Shown: piece by piece, positions 61,173 through 64,000 of the stretch
How the letters are laid out: each line of letters starts with the position of its first letter
Numbering within the stretch: the stretch's first letter is position 1
Assembly: GCA_022826485.1 (NCBI GenBank)
Contig: JAJDUU010000028.1
Span: 1-64,000 of the forward strand
Source of the DNA: Chloroflexota bacterium
GTDB taxonomy: Bacteria; Chloroflexota; UBA11872
DNA length: 64,000 nt
Reading direction: 5' to 3'
The notes under the pieces: model-generated
Told to the model about the DNA's origin: nothing
Databases searched by the model: none
The model's input: only the letters and a program-made list of their open reading frames with translations
Position numbers and translations under genes: made by a program

Positions 61173-62402
61173 GTGACCGACGACCGCGACGACTCGCAAG
61201 ACGTCGCCGAGCGCTGGCGGGGGCTGAGCGGCATCCCCGTCGAGGCGGCCTTCCTGCACGCCTTTCGAAGCGCCGGCGCCCGGCAGTTGGGCTATCCGCT
61301 GACGCCAGGCCTGTTCCTTGACGACACCCTGGTCCAATACTTCACCCACGGCCGCCTGGAAGCGCCCGGCCCTTCCACGCCATGGCCCGTTGGCGTCCCC
61401 CGGCGCACGGACCTCGGCGAGCACCTGGCACGCGCGCTGGCCGGCGCCGAGCCCGCGCCGGAGTCCCTGAGCGTCTTCGAGGCCGCGCTGGACACGCCCG
61501 AGGGCCGAGCCCGCGCCGGTTCGAGCGTGGGTTCGGCCATCAACTGGCGCGGCACGCCGACCCAGCTGTTTCAGCGCGACATTGTTCGCCTCATGCCGGT
61601 GTCGCCCGGCACCCGGCGTCCCGTGCGCGGCAATCTTGGCGAGCTCTACGTCGGGCTCAGCTACCAGGAACGGGACCGCGGCGAGGGCGAACCCTCACCC
61701 ATCGCCCGACCGTTGGTTCCGACGCCGGAGCCGGTGACCGCGCCGGTGCTCACCTACCACCACACGCGCGGCGCCGACGCCTTCCGCGACCACCTCACGG
61801 CCCTGCTTGATGCGGGTCTGGAGCCGGTCTCCTTCGACCAACTGGTGGCGGCCATGGAGGGATGGGCCACGCTGCCGCCCCGCGCCTTCGCCCTCACCTT
61901 CGACGACGGCTGGCTCGGGCAGTACTACGACGCGCTGCCCGTCCTCCTCGAGCTGCGCGTCCCCGCCACCTTCTTCGTGCTGCCGGGATTCGACCGGCAT
62001 GGGCAGGGCCACATGACCGTCGACCAGATACGCGAGGTGCGCGCCGCCGGCATGACCGTGGGCTCGCACACGCTCAACCACGCCCGTTTGCCGTCCCTCA
62101 TCAGACAAAACCTGGGCGCGGCGCAGGCCGAGGTCGTTCTCTCCCGGTCGGATCTCGAGCGCGACGTCGACGGCGTCGACTATTTCGCCTATCCGAATGG
62201 CCTCTACGACGACGACGTCATCCAGCTCGTCCGCGATTCCGGCTACCGCGCCGCCGTGACGACCGTTCCCGGCCTGGTGCATTCGCTCGACCGCCGCTTC
62301 GAGTTGCGCCGCGTGGGCGCCAACGCGTGGGGGTCGTTGGCGGCTACGCGCACGGCGATCCGCGACGCGGCCGCCGTCGAGGGGGTCGAGTCGCCGATCT
62401 GA
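61173..62402 (+). CDS. Polysaccharide deacetylase (NodB homology) domain protein
   Basis: A 409-residue protein: about 180 N-terminal residues that I do not recognise, then a NodB-type deacetylase domain. Visible motifs are ALTFDDGW (about 238-245, TFDDG with catalytic and metal Asp), MTVGSHTLNHARL (about 296-308, the S/T-H-x3-H metal site), and YFAYPNGLYDDD (about 337-348). It removes N-acetyl groups from a cell-surface polysaccharide. No signal peptide or lipobox is visible at GTG 61173, so the cell side is unclear; a downstream start is possible. It is 65 bases before recF on the same strand. Confidence 0.88.
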   Translation: MTDDRDDSQDVAERWRGLSGIPVEAAFLHAFRSAGARQLGYPLTPGLFLDDTLVQYFTHGRLEAPGPSTPWPVGVPRRTDLGEHLARALAGAEPAPESLSVFEAALDTPEGRARAGSSVGSAINWRGTPTQLFQRDIVRLMPVSPGTRRPVRGNLGELYVGLSYQERDRGEGEPSPIARPLVPTPEPVTAPVLTYHHTRGADAFRDHLTALLDAGLEPVSFDQLVAAMEGWATLPPRAFALTFDDGWLGQYYDALPVLLELRVPATFFVLPGFDRHGQGHMTVDQIREVRAAGMTVGSHTLNHARLPSLIRQNLGAAQAEVVLSRSDLERDVDGVDYFAYPNGLYDDDVIQLVRDSGYRAAVTTVPGLVHSLDRRFELRRVGANAWGSLAATRTAIRDAAAVEGVESPI

Positions 62403-62467
62403 CTTGCGCGCAGGGTGGACAATCGCGCCACCATCAGTTCCCGGCGAGGGTCGCCGCTCCGCGTCCA

Positions 62468-63595
62468 ATGCACGTCGCCGCGCTCCACCTGCTCAACTTT
62501 CGCAACTACGCCCGGCTCGATCTCGAGCTGCCGCTCGGCCCCCTCGTGGTGCATGGGGGCAACGCGCAGGGCAAGAGCAACTTGCTGGATGCGGTGCACA
62601 TCCTGGCCACGGGCCGCAGCCTGCGCAGCGGGCCCGAGGCCGCCTGGATCAACGTGGACGCGCCCGACGCGGCCCACTTTGCGCGTATCCGGGCGCACGT
62701 CCAGGCTGCCGCCGAAGAGGAGCACCTGGAGCTTGTCGTGGCCCGGACGAGCGCCGGGCGCGGCGTCAGGCGCCGGGTGCGCATCGGCGGCGCCGCGCGG
62801 CGGTTGGCCGATCTGCCGGGCCGATTGCAAGCCGTCAGCTTCGCGCCGGCGGATTTGACGCTGCTCACTGGTCCGCCGCGCGAGCGGCGGCGCTGGCTGG
62901 ACATGGCGCTGGCGCAGCTCGATCGCGACTATATGGCGGCGCTGGTCGACTACGACCTCGTGCTCACCCGCCGCAACGCCCTGCTCCGCCGCATCCGCGC
63001 CGGTCAGGCCCGGCCGCCGGAGCTGGACTTTTGGGACGCGCGTCTCGCCCCGCTCGCGGATCGGATCGTGCGCCGGCGGCAGGACTTCGCGGAAGCCCTG
63101 CAGCCGTTGCTGGCCGCGGAGTATGCGCGGATCACGGACGATCCAACCCTCGCCCTCGGCTACGCCGCCACGGCGACAGGCGAGGGGCCCGCGGAGCTTG
63201 CGGAGGCGCTGCGGCAGGCGCGGCCCGCCGACATCGAGCGTGGCGCGACGAGCCTCGGGCCGCATCGAGACGATCTCCTGCTGCATCTCCGCACGCACCC
63301 GCTGGCCAGCTTTGGCTCGCGCGGCCAGCTACGCTTGGCCGGGGTGGCACTCAAGTTGGCCCAATTCGAGCTTGCCCAGCGCCGGACCGGTGAACGGCCG
63401 GTGCTGCTGCTCGACGACGTGGAGGCCGAGCTCGACCCGCATCACCGCCGCCTGCTGCTGGAACGGCTGGCGCCGGCGGCGCAGACGTTCATCACCACCG
63501 CCGATCCGGCCGGCCTGGACACGCCCATGCTCGCCGACGCGGCCTGGCTGCTGGTCGAGGGCGGCCGCATCCGGGCGACCAATGCCCCGGCGTAG
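62468..63595 (+). CDS. recF: DNA replication and repair protein RecF
   Basis: A 375-residue ABC-type ATPase that loads RecA at gaps. MHVAALHLLNFRNYARLDLEL is the typical start; Walker A is HGGNAQGKSNLLDAV (about 34-48; the family has GxNGxGKTN), then SFAPADLTLLTGPPRERRRWLD (about 119-140), a signature-like SFGSRGQLRLAGVALKLAQFEL, and Walker B VLLLDDVEAELD (about 312-323). The end THSADPA-type loop is ITTADPAGLD. dnaA and dnaN, the usual neighbours, are not in the window. Its 3' end overlaps the DUF721 gene by 14 bases. Confidence 0.94.
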   Translation: MHVAALHLLNFRNYARLDLELPLGPLVVHGGNAQGKSNLLDAVHILATGRSLRSGPEAAWINVDAPDAAHFARIRAHVQAAAEEEHLELVVARTSAGRGVRRRVRIGGAARRLADLPGRLQAVSFAPADLTLLTGPPRERRRWLDMALAQLDRDYMAALVDYDLVLTRRNALLRRIRAGQARPPELDFWDARLAPLADRIVRRRQDFAEALQPLLAAEYARITDDPTLALGYAATATGEGPAELAEALRQARPADIERGATSLGPHRDDLLLHLRTHPLASFGSRGQLRLAGVALKLAQFELAQRRTGERPVLLLDDVEAELDPHHRRLLLERLAPAAQTFITTADPAGLDTPMLADAAWLLVEGGRIRATNAPA

Positions 63596-63920
63596 GTCGG
63601 GCTCCCTCCGACCGCTCGCCGATTTGCTCGCGGAGCTCGGCGAGCGCCCCGACATGCGCTATGGCCGCCGTCGGCTCGAAACGACGCAGGCGATCGAGGC
63701 CGCCCTGCGCGCCGTCTTGGGCAACGACGCCGCCGCGCGGTGCCGGCCGGCGGGCTATGCGGGACGGGCCGCGATTCTGGCCTGTCGCTCCAACGCCTCG
63801 GCCCAGATCGTGGGCATGCAGGTACCCCGAATCATGGACGAGGTGCGGCGCCGCGTGGCCCATGCCGACGTGCGGGAGCTGCGCCTGACCGTCGCGCCCG
63901 AGTATTGGGCTGAAGGCTAG
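63582..63920 (+). CDS. DciA-like DUF721 protein
   Basis: A 112-residue basic protein with the DUF721 opening RPLADLLAELGERP (about 9-22) and the later pattern CRPAGYAGRAAILACRSNASAQIVG then VPRIMDEVRRRVAHADVRELRL (about 55-100). DUF721 includes DciA, a helicase loader/operator for DnaB, and its gene commonly follows recF in actinobacteria and others. ATG at 63582 overlaps recF. The overlap couples it to recF and supports a role at the fork. Confidence 0.85.
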   Translation: MPRRRSGSLRPLADLLAELGERPDMRYGRRRLETTQAIEAALRAVLGNDAAARCRPAGYAGRAAILACRSNASAQIVGMQVPRIMDEVRRRVAHADVRELRLTVAPEYWAEG

Positions 63921-63987
63921 TGGGCCGGGGCGCCTCGTAGAAGCTGACATCCCTGCCCACGGCGTCGATTCGGTCCCCTCTCCCACA

Positions 63988-64000
63988 GGAGACCTTTGCA
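63988..64000 (+). repeat. Window-edge copy of the GGAGACCTTTGCA motif
   Basis: The window ends in GGAGACCTTTGCA, related to 134-145 and 60986-60996. It may be the edge of another IS copy or repeat continuing past the window. Confidence 0.4.

Noticed and set aside
61862-62467. Upstream extension of recF in the same frame
   Set aside because: Overlaps the polysaccharide deacetylase gene and is Arg-rich; RecF begins at 62468.

Overview
The window is a 64 kb piece of a high-GC (roughly two thirds G+C by eye) bacterial chromosome. The gene content suggests a Chloroflexota-type organism, possibly SAR202/Dehalococcoidia-like: class II ribonucleotide reductase, an expanded set of enolase-superfamily, phytanoyl-dioxygenase, Gfo/Idh and UroD-like methyltransferase genes, actinobacterial-type inositol lipid genes, and many short palindromic intergenic repeats. 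This placement is inference; there is no rRNA in the window.

Layout. 1-1.1 kb: the edge of an insertion sequence and a GIY-YIG nuclease gene framed by two identical inverted palindromes. 1.2-12.1 kb: ADC-like protein, ATP-dependent PEP carboxykinase (with a detached second copy of its 3' end), Yip1 protein, NrdJ, TrkA/TrkH potassium uptake, a SIMPL protein and Fe/Mn superoxide dismutase. 12.3-15.8 kb: tRNA-Leu(UAG) and the tig-clpP-clpX protein quality-control cluster. 15.9-18.5 kb: an isocitrate-lyase-superfamily enzyme, a cysteine hydrolase and a Cu/Zn superoxide dismutase lipoprotein. 18.7-26.4 kb: a translationally coupled DNA-end-processing operon, sbcD-sbcC-nurA-small HAS-barrel-like gene-herA. 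26.5-30.2 kb: glycosyltransferase, DedA protein, MTHFR C-terminal-like protein, LysM protein, sugar nucleotidyltransferase and tRNA-Leu(UAA). 30.4-37.5 kb: a phytanoyl dioxygenase, then a small defence/maintenance island (VapBC, methyltransferase, McrC-McrB) whose mcrB 5' half is clearly poorer in G+C. 37.7-43.8 kb: pyrE and sugar-related enzymes (Gfo/Idh, GH172/DUF2961, GHL10-like) plus a flavin reductase. 43.9-49.5 kb: a DEAD-box helicase, then DM13 protein, membrane-fused NDH-2-type flavoprotein and a membrane protein built from three copies of the same module. 49.7-52 kb: small unknown protein, GNAT, enolase-superfamily dehydratase. 52.3-56.4 kb: an inositol-phospholipid operon (regulator, ino1, PatA-like, PimA-like, PgsA-like). 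56.8-64 kb: RNase Y, an unknown protein, UroD-like methyltransferase, polysaccharide deacetylase, recF and a DciA/DUF721 gene.

How the genes work together. Three compact operons stand out. The SbcCD-NurA-HerA operon resembles the archaeal Mre11-Rad50-HerA-NurA end-resection set. The ino1-patA-pimA-pgsA operon should make inositol-1-phosphate, couple it to CDP-diacylglycerol, and then mannosylate and acylate the lipid as in mycobacteria. The DM13/NDH-2 fusion/triple-module operon looks like a membrane redox system that I cannot match to a described pathway; it is the best candidate here for something undescribed. Intergenic spaces are crowded with families of palindromic repeats, some nested inside others.

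All functional calls are from sequence motifs read by eye and family knowledge; no database search was run.
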